Shown in pieces: positions 18,889-27,815 of a stretch of DNA of 64,000 bases; the stretch's first letter is position 1; every line of letters begins with the position of its first letter. Source of the DNA: Nannocystaceae bacterium. Its GTDB lineage: Bacteria; Myxococcota_A; Polyangia; Nannocystales; Nannocystaceae. The stretch covers positions 1 to 64,000 of the forward strand of contig JAIBBS010000014.1 of NCBI GenBank assembly GCA_019694555.1, written 5' to 3'. The notes below the pieces were generated by a model. It had not been told where the DNA came from. It saw nothing but the letters and a program-made list of their open reading frames with translations, and did not search any database. Both the position numbers and the translations under genes were made by a program.

Positions 18889-21546
18889 ATGCCCCGTTCG
18901 ACGCTCTTCACCATCGCTGGCGCCCTCGCTCTCGGAGTCACCGTGGCGCACGGAGCCGCCCCCAGCCCCGCGGGCGGCGCTCCGACCCCCGTGGCCGAAT
19001 GCAAGACGCCCGACGAGGACCTGTGCCTGAAGAAGGGCTATCTCGACAGCGCGTGCGGAAAGAAGCACGTCGCGACCTGCAAGCCCTTCGTCAAGGACGC
19101 ACTGCAGGCCTACCACGACGAGACGGACGGGCCCGCGATGAAGATGCTCCGTCCGCTGCGCTCGGAGATGCCGCGCGACGTGCAGAGCGGGAAGTACTTC
19201 CACTACACGCAGCCCTCGCTCGCCAAGTCGGGCCACTCGCAGTACCGCAGCGCGTACCGGAAGCTCGGCGATCCGTTGCGCGGCCTGCAGGGGCGCGACA
19301 TGTCCGCGGAGGCGCCGGTCGATCGCGCCACGCATGTCGATCCGGCGGTCGCGGCCGACGCCCACCGCAAGCCCGAGTGGATGAAGCCCTCGGTGTGGGA
19401 GGTGCGCAGCTGCGACGAGTACGCCTACGAGCGCAGCTACGGCATCACGCGCTTCATCGACGCGGCCTCCGCGTGTCGCGGTGATTTCGAGTGCGTGTTC
19501 GACGTGGCGTACATGCCGACCACGCCCGGCATCGCGAACGTCGTGCTGCGCACCTCGGACGGCAACGCGCTGCCGCAGAAGATCGAGCTCTTCAAGGGCA
19601 CGCGGCCCAAGAACGAGATGTTCGTGTACGGCGGTGAGTTCGTGCGCAGCGATGGGCTCGATGCGCTGCCCGACATGGAGGTCCACACCGAGTTGGAGTC
19701 GGTGCTCGACAGCGGCAAGGAGTACTACAAGATCGGCAGCTGCGGTGGCGCCTGCACCGAGCCGCGCAAGTTCAAGAACGAGTGGGACTGGCACGAGTTC
19801 CTGCACGAGAAGGTCGCCACCGTGAGCCAGGCCGAGAACGAGGAGTACATGCGGCGCCTCGCGGAGTTCCGCAACCTCATCGATCAGTGGAACGCCGCCG
19901 TCACGTGGGAGAAGTCGCTGGGCGAGCAGCTCCCGGAGGACGAGCACGTCATCGTGACGCCGCTCGACATGCGTGCGCAGGATCCGTTCGATCTGACCGT
20001 GATCGAGCGCGAGTACATCGAGCGCGGCCGGGAGACGGTGCAGTCGCTCAAGAAGAAGTACGGCAAGAGCATCACCACGAAGTCGATGCCGGCGATCCGT
20101 GCCCTGGCCAAGGAGAAGTTCGGCTCGCTCCGCGCGCCCACGTCCACGCCGGCCGGGGTGCTCGCGTCGCCGGCTCCGGTGCCCGCCGAGAAGCCGGCGG
20201 CGAAGGCCGCGGGCGTGCACGGCGGCGGCATGGTCCACACCGCGACCACCACCGACAACGCGGTCAGCCGATGCATCAAGGACCCCGACGAGTGGGGCCT
20301 CGAGTCGGCCTACAAGGGACCGATCAGCTGTCGCATCGGTGAGTTCCTGCAGGCGGAGTGGAAGCGCAAGAAGGAAGGCCACCTGAGCTGTCTCGACCTC
20401 GGCAACTTCGCGTGCGACTGGACTCCGCAGATGTTCCAGGCCAGCGTGCTCGATCAGATCCCCGCGCTCGATCAACAGCTGTCCGATCGCGAGTACTGCA
20501 AGGCGTGGGACTCCGCGAACACGTTCGCGAGCCCGACGCCCTCGGTGAAGACCGTCAAGGAGCGCCTCGACGCGAACAAGTCCGCGCTCGAGGACATCAA
20601 GCAGGTCATCGAACCCTACGACCTCGGCAACGCCGCGAACGGGCGGCGGCTGGGCAAGAACTGGCAAGGTGGTGACTACCTCGGCAACAAGAACTGGTTC
20701 GCGGTCGGCTACGACTACGACGTCGGTTGGAGCGCGCAGCCCGAGGCGCGCAGCGGCGACGGCTTCGTGTGCGCGCTGTCGGGCGGCGCCCACGCCGACA
20801 CCGGCTTCGATGCCTGGATCATCGGCAACAAGGTGCCGGTCGTCGACGGCCAGGTCGCGGGGCGGGCGAACAACGGCGGCGACGGCCAGCTGAAGTTCCA
20901 GGCCCACCTCGAGATGATGGATCAGACCGTCTTTTCGACCGGCCGTGACGACTCCGGCAACCCCAAGTGGAAGGTCGCGCAGACGTTCGGCGACGACCCG
21001 CAGTCGGGCTTCATGATCGACGTGCCGCCGTTCAAGCCGCGCTTCGACATCTACGTCGGGGTTCCGATCTCCGGGCAGATGTGGGGCGAGCTGATGTTCG
21101 GATCGCAGCTGTCGCTGGCCGGCCAGGCCCAGGCCAGCTGTGATGCCAACAATCCGAAGTTCGGCGTGGTCGCGTCGTACGGGCCGCTGTTCGGGGCGTG
21201 GGGCCTGGGTCAGGTGGGCGTCGGCATCGCGGGGGTCGCGAGCGCAGGCATCCGCGCGGCGCTCAACCTCATCATGATCCACCTGCCGGTCGGCTTCGAC
21301 ATGCAGACGATCGTCAAGGACAACCCCAAGACCCAAGGTCACGACGACACGGCGTACCTGCGCTTCTCGTCGAACCTCGGGCTGACGCTGTCGACCTTGT
21401 CGGGCCGCGTCTCGCTGTACATCGAGTTCATCGGGTTCGACGAGGAGTTCGAGCTGTTCCGCTGGAAGGGCTTCGGTCCGACCACCGCGACCCTGATGCC
21501 GCTGCTGAGCGCCGACGTGCCGATGATCGGATTCGACCGCCAATGA
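18889..21546 (+). CDS. Large secreted protein of unknown function, coupled to vitellogenin-like gene
   Basis: The 885-residue protein has a Sec signal peptide (about 1-23, ending VAHGAAP). A short Cys-rich region follows (CKTPDEDLC, SACGKKHVATC). The middle is charged and helical (about 300-420), then an Ala/Pro linker, a second Cys-containing part (SCLDLGNFACDW), and a Gly-rich, beta-looking C-terminal third. No family was recognised. Its stop overlaps the start of the vitellogenin-like lipoprotein by 4 nt (ATGA), so the two are made together. A role in the same surface complex or lipid/particle handling is inferred from coupling alone. Confidence 0.75.
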   Translation: MPRSTLFTIAGALALGVTVAHGAAPSPAGGAPTPVAECKTPDEDLCLKKGYLDSACGKKHVATCKPFVKDALQAYHDETDGPAMKMLRPLRSEMPRDVQSGKYFHYTQPSLAKSGHSQYRSAYRKLGDPLRGLQGRDMSAEAPVDRATHVDPAVAADAHRKPEWMKPSVWEVRSCDEYAYERSYGITRFIDAASACRGDFECVFDVAYMPTTPGIANVVLRTSDGNALPQKIELFKGTRPKNEMFVYGGEFVRSDGLDALPDMEVHTELESVLDSGKEYYKIGSCGGACTEPRKFKNEWDWHEFLHEKVATVSQAENEEYMRRLAEFRNLIDQWNAAVTWEKSLGEQLPEDEHVIVTPLDMRAQDPFDLTVIEREYIERGRETVQSLKKKYGKSITTKSMPAIRALAKEKFGSLRAPTSTPAGVLASPAPVPAEKPAAKAAGVHGGGMVHTATTTDNAVSRCIKDPDEWGLESAYKGPISCRIGEFLQAEWKRKKEGHLSCLDLGNFACDWTPQMFQASVLDQIPALDQQLSDREYCKAWDSANTFASPTPSVKTVKERLDANKSALEDIKQVIEPYDLGNAANGRRLGKNWQGGDYLGNKNWFAVGYDYDVGWSAQPEARSGDGFVCALSGGAHADTGFDAWIIGNKVPVVDGQVAGRANNGGDGQLKFQAHLEMMDQTVFSTGRDDSGNPKWKVAQTFGDDPQSGFMIDVPPFKPRFDIYVGVPISGQMWGELMFGSQLSLAGQAQASCDANNPKFGVVASYGPLFGAWGLGQVGVGIAGVASAGIRAALNLIMIHLPVGFDMQTIVKDNPKTQGHDDTAYLRFSSNLGLTLSTLSGRVSLYIEFIGFDEEFELFRWKGFGPTTATLMPLLSADVPMIGFDRQ

Positions 21547-23315
21547 AGACCTTCACCACGACCCTGCTGGTGCTGCTCGCGGCGCTCGGCTGTGCCTGCG
21601 GCGAGCCCACCGCCTTCACGCCCGCGCCCACCGTCGCTGCCGCCGAGCCGCTGGCGCCGGTGCTGCGTCCCGGCGAGGTGCACGTCTACCGCATCGACTG
21701 GCAGACCGAGGCGACGCGCAGCCGCGAGGGCAACACCGCGCTCTCGGGCGGCGTGACGCTGGGCGGCGAGCTGGCGATCTCCGCGATCGGTCGCGAGGCC
21801 GGCGGCACACGCGTGTCGGTGTGGTTCCCCCGCCTCGACACCCACGCGATCGTCGGCGGTGGCGAGCGCATCGAGCTCGACGCGGCGACGCTCGTGGGCG
21901 AGCACGCCGAGCTCGTGGTCGCGGACGACGGCGACGTGCGCCAGGCGTTCTTCCGGCCCGAGAGCGCGCCGATCTTCCGCGAGCTGATGACCGGTGTGAT
22001 CGCGCGTCTCGATCTGCGCGGCGCGACCCCCGACGGGCAGCCGCGAACCGTCCGCGGTGGACACGGCCTGGTCGAGGCCAGCTATCGCCGCGACGGCGAC
22101 GGCGTCGTGCACCGCGAGCTCGCGGGCGTGCTGCGCTTCGACACCGTCCCGGGCGAGCAGGTCGACGCCCGCGCGCTGTCGGCCGAGGCGACGATCGAGC
22201 TCGACGCCGAGCGCGTGCCCGTGCGCATCGAGCTGCACGATTCGGCCAGCCTGGCCGAGTCGCACGGCTTCGTGTCGGACGATCGCTTCACGCTGCAGCG
22301 CACCCGCGTCGAGCACGGCAGCCCGACGCCGCTCGAGCACGCGCAGTCGATCGATCCCACCGCCGGCCCCGATCTCGTGGCCGCCGCGCGCGAGCTCGAT
22401 CGGCAGTACGCCGGCAACACGCACCCCCAGGACATCGCCATCGCGATGCGGGCGCTCGACGGCGGGCTGCTGCCGCACCACGGCCAACTGTCGCGGTTCG
22501 CCGCGTTCTTGCGTGCGTACCCCGAGCGCACGCGCGAGCTCATCCCGCTGGTGCTCGACGCCGACGACGGTGGGCGTCAGCTCGGCTTCGACGTGCTCGC
22601 TGCCGCAGGCACCCCCGAGGCGCAGCAGGTGATGCGCGAGCTGCTGGTCGATCCCGCCGGCGCCACCTGGACGCAGCGCGAGTTGCTGCTGCAGCGGTTC
22701 GCGTTCGTCGTCGCTCCGAGCGCGGAGTCCGGCGAGTTCCTGCTCACGCAGCTCGAGCTGGCGAGCGCGGCCGGCGAGCTGCAGACCGTCGAGGCGCTGC
22801 TGTATCCCATCGGCACCGTCACCGGTCGCGTGCGCGATGCCTGGCTGGCCGAGCGCATGCACGACGTGCTCGTGCGCGCCGCGGCCGACGAAGACACGCG
22901 CGTGCGTGCCGCGGCCGTCGCGGGCCTGGGCAATGCGCGTCGCGACGACGACGTGCCGCGCATCATCGCCGCCGCGAGCGACGCGGCCAGCACCGTGCGC
23001 CTCGAGGCGCTGGCCTCGCTGCGCACCCACGTCGAGCCGCGCGCCACCGCGACGCTGCTCGATGCGCTGGGCGATGCGGATCCCGACGTCGCCTCGCGCG
23101 CGCTCATGGTGCTGCGCAAGCGCCACTTCCAGGGCGTCGCCGACCCAGCCCTGGTCGGACGGGCGATCGCGGGCAGCTACAACGCCGAGCTCGATCGCGC
23201 GATGGCCTCCACACTGGTGGGCTCGCGCGAGCAGCTCGAGGTCGAGATCGCACTGGCCGCGATCGCGGCGCGCACCACGGATCCCGAGCTCAAGCACACG
23301 CTCGAGCAGGGCTAG
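21543..23315 (+). CDS. Vitellogenin/MTP-like (large lipid transfer protein-like) HEAT-repeat lipoprotein
   Basis: The 590-residue protein starts with a lipoprotein signal (LVLLAALGC). The N-terminal part (about 40-240) opens with GEVHVYRIDWQTEATRS and a strand-rich region that recalls the beta-barrel of vitellogenin, MTP and apoB. It is followed by helical repeats (about 250-580) containing the hallmark-like segment AAAGTPEAQQVMRELL and HEAT units (DEDTRVRAAAVAGLGNA, ASTVRLEALASL). In animals this layout binds and transfers lipids. The match here is by pattern, so the HEAT part is secure and the lipid-transfer assignment is an inference. ATG 21543 overlaps the upstream stop. Confidence 0.78.
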   Translation: MKTFTTTLLVLLAALGCACGEPTAFTPAPTVAAAEPLAPVLRPGEVHVYRIDWQTEATRSREGNTALSGGVTLGGELAISAIGREAGGTRVSVWFPRLDTHAIVGGGERIELDAATLVGEHAELVVADDGDVRQAFFRPESAPIFRELMTGVIARLDLRGATPDGQPRTVRGGHGLVEASYRRDGDGVVHRELAGVLRFDTVPGEQVDARALSAEATIELDAERVPVRIELHDSASLAESHGFVSDDRFTLQRTRVEHGSPTPLEHAQSIDPTAGPDLVAAARELDRQYAGNTHPQDIAIAMRALDGGLLPHHGQLSRFAAFLRAYPERTRELIPLVLDADDGGRQLGFDVLAAAGTPEAQQVMRELLVDPAGATWTQRELLLQRFAFVVAPSAESGEFLLTQLELASAAGELQTVEALLYPIGTVTGRVRDAWLAERMHDVLVRAAADEDTRVRAAAVAGLGNARRDDDVPRIIAAASDAASTVRLEALASLRTHVEPRATATLLDALGDADPDVASRALMVLRKRHFQGVADPALVGRAIAGSYNAELDRAMASTLVGSREQLEVEIALAAIAARTTDPELKHTLEQG

Positions 23316-23324
23316 TCCGCGCGC

Positions 23325-25253
23325 TCACCGGCCGCGCGCGTCGAGATAGGCGCGGAAGTCCTGCGCGCTGGGCAACAGCGACGCGAGCATGGCCTCGACT
23401 GCGGCGACGTCCTCGACCGCGACGCGCAGCGCGGAGCCCACCGCCGCCGCGGCGTCGCCGAGCGTCACCCGGGCGGCGAGCGAAGCACCGAGCCACAGCT
23501 GGCCGGGGCCCACCGCACGCAGCCAGCGAGAGGCCCACGCGCGATCGCAGTTGTGGGGCCCGTCGATCCCCACGCAGGCCTCGTAGGGCGTGTCGACGCT
23601 GCCGGTGGTGATCGACCAGCGAACCAGCAACGCCTGCACCATGGACCCGCCGCGGGCGATGCCATCGAGCACCGGCACGAGCAGGCGCTCGGCGGTCGCG
23701 TGGTCGACGTGGTCCGCCGCGAGCCACAGCGCGATCGCACCGAGCTCGCGATCGAAGCGGACCTCGAAGCCGCTGCGGTCGAACGACTCGTGGCTGCTGT
23801 CGGCCCCGCCCGTCATCGATGCGCCCACGCGCTCGACGGGCTCGCCGAGCTTCGTGCGCAGCAGCCGGGCCACACGCGCGTCTGCGAGCGCGCCGCGGGC
23901 GGAGGACGTGCGCCCGCGCTGGCGCGGATCGTCGCTGCTGTACACCGACCAGCGACCTCCGGGCCACACCGGTTCGAGCGCCGTGAGCAGCTCGCCGGCG
24001 ATCGCGGCCACGCGTTCGCGCGGCTCGCCGACGAGCAACGACAGATACGTGTGATCGTCGCCGACCAGCGGGTCGAGCTCGTGCGGCCGCAGACCGCCGC
24101 GGGCGCGCAGCGGCGCGCACTCGAGCGAACGCAGCTCGACGTCGAGCGCCTCGGTGTGCGCGCCCTCGGGCGCGTCGAGCGGGACCAATCGCAGGCTCAC
24201 GCGGGTCTCGCCGGCCGCGACGGCGTCGCCGTACAGGTTCACGTGGATCTGCCCGGCGTGGTGGACCTCGATGAACGCCGCGACCGGTGCACCGACCAGC
24301 GACGACGCATCGACCGCGGCGCCCGGCGGCAACACGACCTCGGGAAACACCGCGCGCGAGATCGGGCCGTCCGCGACCAGCGTGGCGGCGTGACGCTCGA
24401 AGTCGCCGCCGCGCCGGATCACGAGCTCGAGTCCGGCGATGTGGAGCAGCCCGTCACCACCGCTGAGCTCGATCGCGAGTCCGCGCGCCGGGCCGCCGCG
24501 GTTGGCCACGGTGGCATGCAGCTGCAGCGACTCGCCGACGAGCCCCTGCTGCGGCTCGATCTCCGGTCGCTCGACGTCCTGCGGCCACACCGAGGCGAAC
24601 CGCGCGGGCCCTTCGGTGCGGCGCTCCCACGCCGGACGCGTGGCGCGGCACAGGGGGACGCGGATCGCATCCTCGGGCACCTCGTCGTCCTCGACGAGGT
24701 AGCGATAGCCGGTGCCCAGCCGATCGGGCTCCACGCCCATCGCCGACGCCAACGGTGCGAGCGCCTGCTCGGCGAACGTCGGTCGCGCACAGAACACCGC
24801 CTCGAGTCCTGCGACATCGTGGCCCGGCTGCACCACGCTCGCCCATCGCTTGGCGCGGGCTGCGGGCGTGAGCCGCGAGGGTCGCGTGCCGGAGAACTCC
24901 GGGTTCGAGTCGAAGCGGTCGCGCGCCTCGCCCTCGACGTACAACCCCAGCGCGAGCACGTCGCTGTCGTGGACCAACACGCTGACCGCGGTCGTCGTCA
25001 AAGTCTGCGACAGCGCGCGGGCCCAACGCTCGTTGGTCGCGTCCTGGTCCTCGGCGCGCATGTCGTAGAACGAGACCCATCGCTCGCCCGCGAGGATCAC
25101 GAGCTCGCGATCGAGCGGATCACCGGCGGCCGCGGGCCAGAATCCCTCACCCTCGAGCACGGCGAGCGCCGCCTGCTGCGCCCGCTGGGCGAGCTCGCGC
25201 GGCGCGACGCCGTCGGGGACTCGCAGCTGGACGTTGGTGAAGAACGACCCCAT
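23325..25253 (-). CDS. Cytoplasmic protein of unknown function, N-terminus GSFFTNVQ
   Basis: The 642-residue protein has no signal peptide or membrane segment. It begins MGSFFTNVQLRV and contains an N-terminal alpha/beta module (VLEGEGFWPAAA, ELVILAGERWVSFYD), a central beta-sandwich-like part (LQLHATVANRGGPARGLAIELSG resembles a CARDB/arrestin-like fold) and a C-terminal domain. No family was recognised. It converges on the vitellogenin-like gene with 9 bp between stops. No catalytic motif is obvious. Confidence 0.72.
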   Translation of the reverse strand: MGSFFTNVQLRVPDGVAPRELAQRAQQAALAVLEGEGFWPAAAGDPLDRELVILAGERWVSFYDMRAEDQDATNERWARALSQTLTTTAVSVLVHDSDVLALGLYVEGEARDRFDSNPEFSGTRPSRLTPAARAKRWASVVQPGHDVAGLEAVFCARPTFAEQALAPLASAMGVEPDRLGTGYRYLVEDDEVPEDAIRVPLCRATRPAWERRTEGPARFASVWPQDVERPEIEPQQGLVGESLQLHATVANRGGPARGLAIELSGGDGLLHIAGLELVIRRGGDFERHAATLVADGPISRAVFPEVVLPPGAAVDASSLVGAPVAAFIEVHHAGQIHVNLYGDAVAAGETRVSLRLVPLDAPEGAHTEALDVELRSLECAPLRARGGLRPHELDPLVGDDHTYLSLLVGEPRERVAAIAGELLTALEPVWPGGRWSVYSSDDPRQRGRTSSARGALADARVARLLRTKLGEPVERVGASMTGGADSSHESFDRSGFEVRFDRELGAIALWLAADHVDHATAERLLVPVLDGIARGGSMVQALLVRWSITTGSVDTPYEACVGIDGPHNCDRAWASRWLRAVGPGQLWLGASLAARVTLGDAAAAVGSALRVAVEDVAAVEAMLASLLPSAQDFRAYLDARGR

Positions 25254-25293
25254 CGAGGGAAACGACGCGGAGCAGGGTAGCGGATTGCCGGGG

Positions 25294-26448
25294 CTAGCCG
25301 CACACCGGCTGTGCGACCACGCGGACGCCGTGCTCGTACGAACCCACCACGGCGAGATCCTCGTTGGTCGCCACGCCGGCGCCGGCGGTGAAGTCCGCCA
25401 GCGCGCCCAGCTCGACCGGCGCGGCGGGGTCGCCGACGTCGACCACGCGCAGGCCCGGATCCTGATCGGAGAGCCACAGCCAGTTGCCCGCGATCGAGGT
25501 CGCGAACACGCTCGTGCCTGCGAGCGTGGTCAGCTGCGCGGGCATGGTCGGCTGCGTCACGTCGAACATCGTCACGCCGCCGTGCGCGACGAACACGCGG
25601 CCGTCGCCGACCGAGACCCCCGAGGCCCAGCCGTCGACCAACACCTGGATCGCCAGCGTCGGGCTCGACGGGTCGCTGACATCGACCACGACCAGACCAC
25701 CGAGGCCATCGGCGACGAAGGCGTAGTCACCCTCGACCGCGACGCCGCGCGGATCCTCGCCCAGCGCCAGCATGCCCTGCTCCGCGGTGAGCTCGGAATC
25801 GATGATGTGCAGACCGCAGGCATCGCAGGTGTCGCCGTTGGCGTTGTCGGTGAAGTAGACCGTGCCGTCGACGACCGCGACGCCACCGACCGCGCGGCCA
25901 CCGGGACCGGGGATCGAACCCGCCAGCGACGTGGTCGCAGCGTCGATGTGGAACAGCCCCGTGGGATCGCCGACGTAGACGTCGTCGCCCAGCACCGCGA
26001 CCGCGCTGGGGTTGGGCAGCGGCAGCGCGGCGATCTGCGTCGGGTTCGTCGGATCGGCGAGATCCAAGATGATGAGGCCCGCGTTGGTGTGGGTCGCGTA
26101 CGCGCGCGTGCCCCAGACCGCGACCGCCAGCGTCTGACTCGCGGTGGGATAGCTTCCGAGCAGCTCCGGCGCGGTGCAGCCGGGCACGTCGCCGCTGCTG
26201 CCACCCATCGAGCTGTCGCCCATCGTGCTGCCCTCGCTCGCGCTGCTGTCGGCGGTCGTGCTGGCGGTGGTGGTGGCCGTGGTGCTGCCCTCGGCGCTGG
26301 TCTCGGCGGTGGTCGCCGACGCGCTGGTCGAGGTGCCGCTGCTCGAGCCGGTGCCCTCGGTCGCGGTCGCGCCCTGGGTGTCGGTGGGATTGAAGCACGC
26401 GGTCGTGGCCACGAGCGTGAAGGGCAGCAGCAGTCGAAGCGAAGACAT
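25294..26448 (-). CDS. LVIVD-repeat beta-propeller lipoprotein
   Basis: The 384-residue protein has a signal ending LVATTAC, a long Thr/Ser/Ala/Glu linker to about residue 85, and LVIVD-type repeats (GLIILDLADPTNPT, GLVVVDVSDPSSPT, GLRVVDVGDPAAPV) that build a surface propeller. ATG 26448 is chosen because GAGG, which overlaps the upstream stop codon, sits about 7 nt before it. The upstream gene (26457-27707) is a paralogue with the same CFxPTDTQ post-lipobox motif, so this is a tandem duplication in one operon. Likely a binding or adhesion role; no enzyme motif. Confidence 0.85.
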   Translation of the reverse strand: MSSLRLLLPFTLVATTACFNPTDTQGATATEGTGSSSGTSTSASATTAETSAEGSTTATTTASTTADSSASEGSTMGDSSMGGSSGDVPGCTAPELLGSYPTASQTLAVAVWGTRAYATHTNAGLIILDLADPTNPTQIAALPLPNPSAVAVLGDDVYVGDPTGLFHIDAATTSLAGSIPGPGGRAVGGVAVVDGTVYFTDNANGDTCDACGLHIIDSELTAEQGMLALGEDPRGVAVEGDYAFVADGLGGLVVVDVSDPSSPTLAIQVLVDGWASGVSVGDGRVFVAHGGVTMFDVTQPTMPAQLTTLAGTSVFATSIAGNWLWLSDQDPGLRVVDVGDPAAPVELGALADFTAGAGVATNEDLAVVGSYEHGVRVVAQPVCG

Positions 26449-26456
26449 GGTGGACC

Positions 26457-27707
26457 TCAGGACGCGCATTGCGGCAGGGACACGACCACGAGCCCGGCGG
26501 AGCCCGCAGCGATGAAGGCGTGGTCGCCGGCGATCTCGACGTCGTGGGCCTCGCCGCCGATCGGCAGCGCGCCCAGATCGATCGGCGCTGCGGGATCGTC
26601 GACATCGACGAAGCGCACGCCGGTGGCGCCCTGGGCCAGGGCCGCGAGCCCGCCCGACACCGCGAGGCCCTCGAGCTCGCCGGCGTTGTCGTCGAGCATC
26701 AGCTCCGCGCGCGGCAGCGGGTCGTCGGGTTCGGTGACATCGAGCACCGTGAGTCCGACGTAGGCGACCGACGCGAACGCGTCGTTGCCGACGATGTCGA
26801 CGTCGCGCGGGTAGCCCTGCGACTCGACGAAGCCGACCTCCACCGGCGCGGCCGGGTTGGCGACATCGACCACGCGCACGCCGTCGCCCTCGACCGGCAC
26901 GAACAGGTGCGAGCCCTCGATGGTCACGCGCGGCACCTGCTGCGTGAACGCCACCGAGCCCAGCAGCTGCGGCATCGCCGGGTTGGACACGTCGACCACG
27001 CCGGCGTCGTAGCCGGAGCCGCCGGCGAAGTACGCGGTGTTGCCGTCGACGTCGACGCCGATGCTCAGAGCATCGAGCGCCGCGCCGACCTCGGACGGGC
27101 TGCCCGGATCGGCGACGTCGACGACGACCACGCCGCCGTACGCACGGGCGAGATACGCATGACCGCCGGCGACCGCCACGTCCCACGTGATGCTGCCGGG
27201 CGCCGCGCCCAGCTCGCTGGGTGCGCTCGGGTCGCTGACGTCGATGATGCGCAGGCTTTCGTAGTCCGCGACGTAGGCGCGACCGCCGGTGACCGCGAGG
27301 TTCACCGCATCGCCGGGCGTGTCGAAGCTCGTGACCACCGCGGCGGCGGTGCAGCACGCGAGGTTGGCGACGCACTCGCCCTGCGGGCAGCTGCCGCAGT
27401 CGTGGCCGTCGACGGTGCCGCAGACCAGGTTCGCGCAGGGATCGCCGACGCTGCTCGACGCATCGCCCGAGCTGTCCGCCATCGTGGTGGCAGTGGCCGT
27501 GGTCGTGGGCGAGGTGCTCGTGCTGCCGGATTCGCTTCCGACCGACGCGCTGTTGCTCGCGACGGTGCCGACGCTCGAGCTACCGCTGCCACCGGAGCTG
27601 GTTTCTGCTGCCTGCGTGTCGGTGGGATCGAAGCAGCCCGATGCGAAGGTTGCGAGCCATGCGAGCGCACCACCTGCCGCGACGCGCGGAGATCGGATCC
27701 AAGCCAC
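26457..27707 (-). CDS. LVIVD-repeat beta-propeller lipoprotein (paralogue)
   Basis: The 416-residue protein has a signal ending LATFASGC and the motif CFDPTDTQ, shared with its downstream paralogue. A Ser/Thr linker leads to a small Cys cluster (CANLVCGTVDGHDCGSC) and LVIVD repeats (SLRIIDVSDPSAPS, GVVVVDVADPGSPS, GVRVVDVANPAAPV, GLTVLDVTEPDDP). GTG 27707 is chosen because AAGGGA lies 7 nt upstream; ATG 27743 is possible but adds an unlikely Arg-rich stretch. It is co-transcribed with the paralogue at 25294-26448. Confidence 0.85.
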   Translation of the reverse strand: MAWIRSPRVAAGGALAWLATFASGCFDPTDTQAAETSSGGSGSSSVGTVASNSASVGSESGSTSTSPTTTATATTMADSSGDASSSVGDPCANLVCGTVDGHDCGSCPQGECVANLACCTAAAVVTSFDTPGDAVNLAVTGGRAYVADYESLRIIDVSDPSAPSELGAAPGSITWDVAVAGGHAYLARAYGGVVVVDVADPGSPSEVGAALDALSIGVDVDGNTAYFAGGSGYDAGVVDVSNPAMPQLLGSVAFTQQVPRVTIEGSHLFVPVEGDGVRVVDVANPAAPVEVGFVESQGYPRDVDIVGNDAFASVAYVGLTVLDVTEPDDPLPRAELMLDDNAGELEGLAVSGGLAALAQGATGVRFVDVDDPAAPIDLGALPIGGEAHDVEIAGDHAFIAAGSAGLVVVSLPQCAS

Positions 27708-27815
27708 GGATCGTCCCTTAGCACCTCGGCCCCGGCGGCACAAGCGAGCGCGAACGCACGGTGGTGAGCCGCACGCACGCGCGAACGCATCGGCTGCGTC
27801 GACGCGGTATCGGCA

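Noticed and set aside
17344-21543. Very long minus-strand open frame opposite three plus-strand secreted protein genes
   Set aside because: High-GC codons leave complementary frames open. The translation is Arg/Ala/Leu-rich with no domain, whereas the plus strand has signal peptides and coupled starts.
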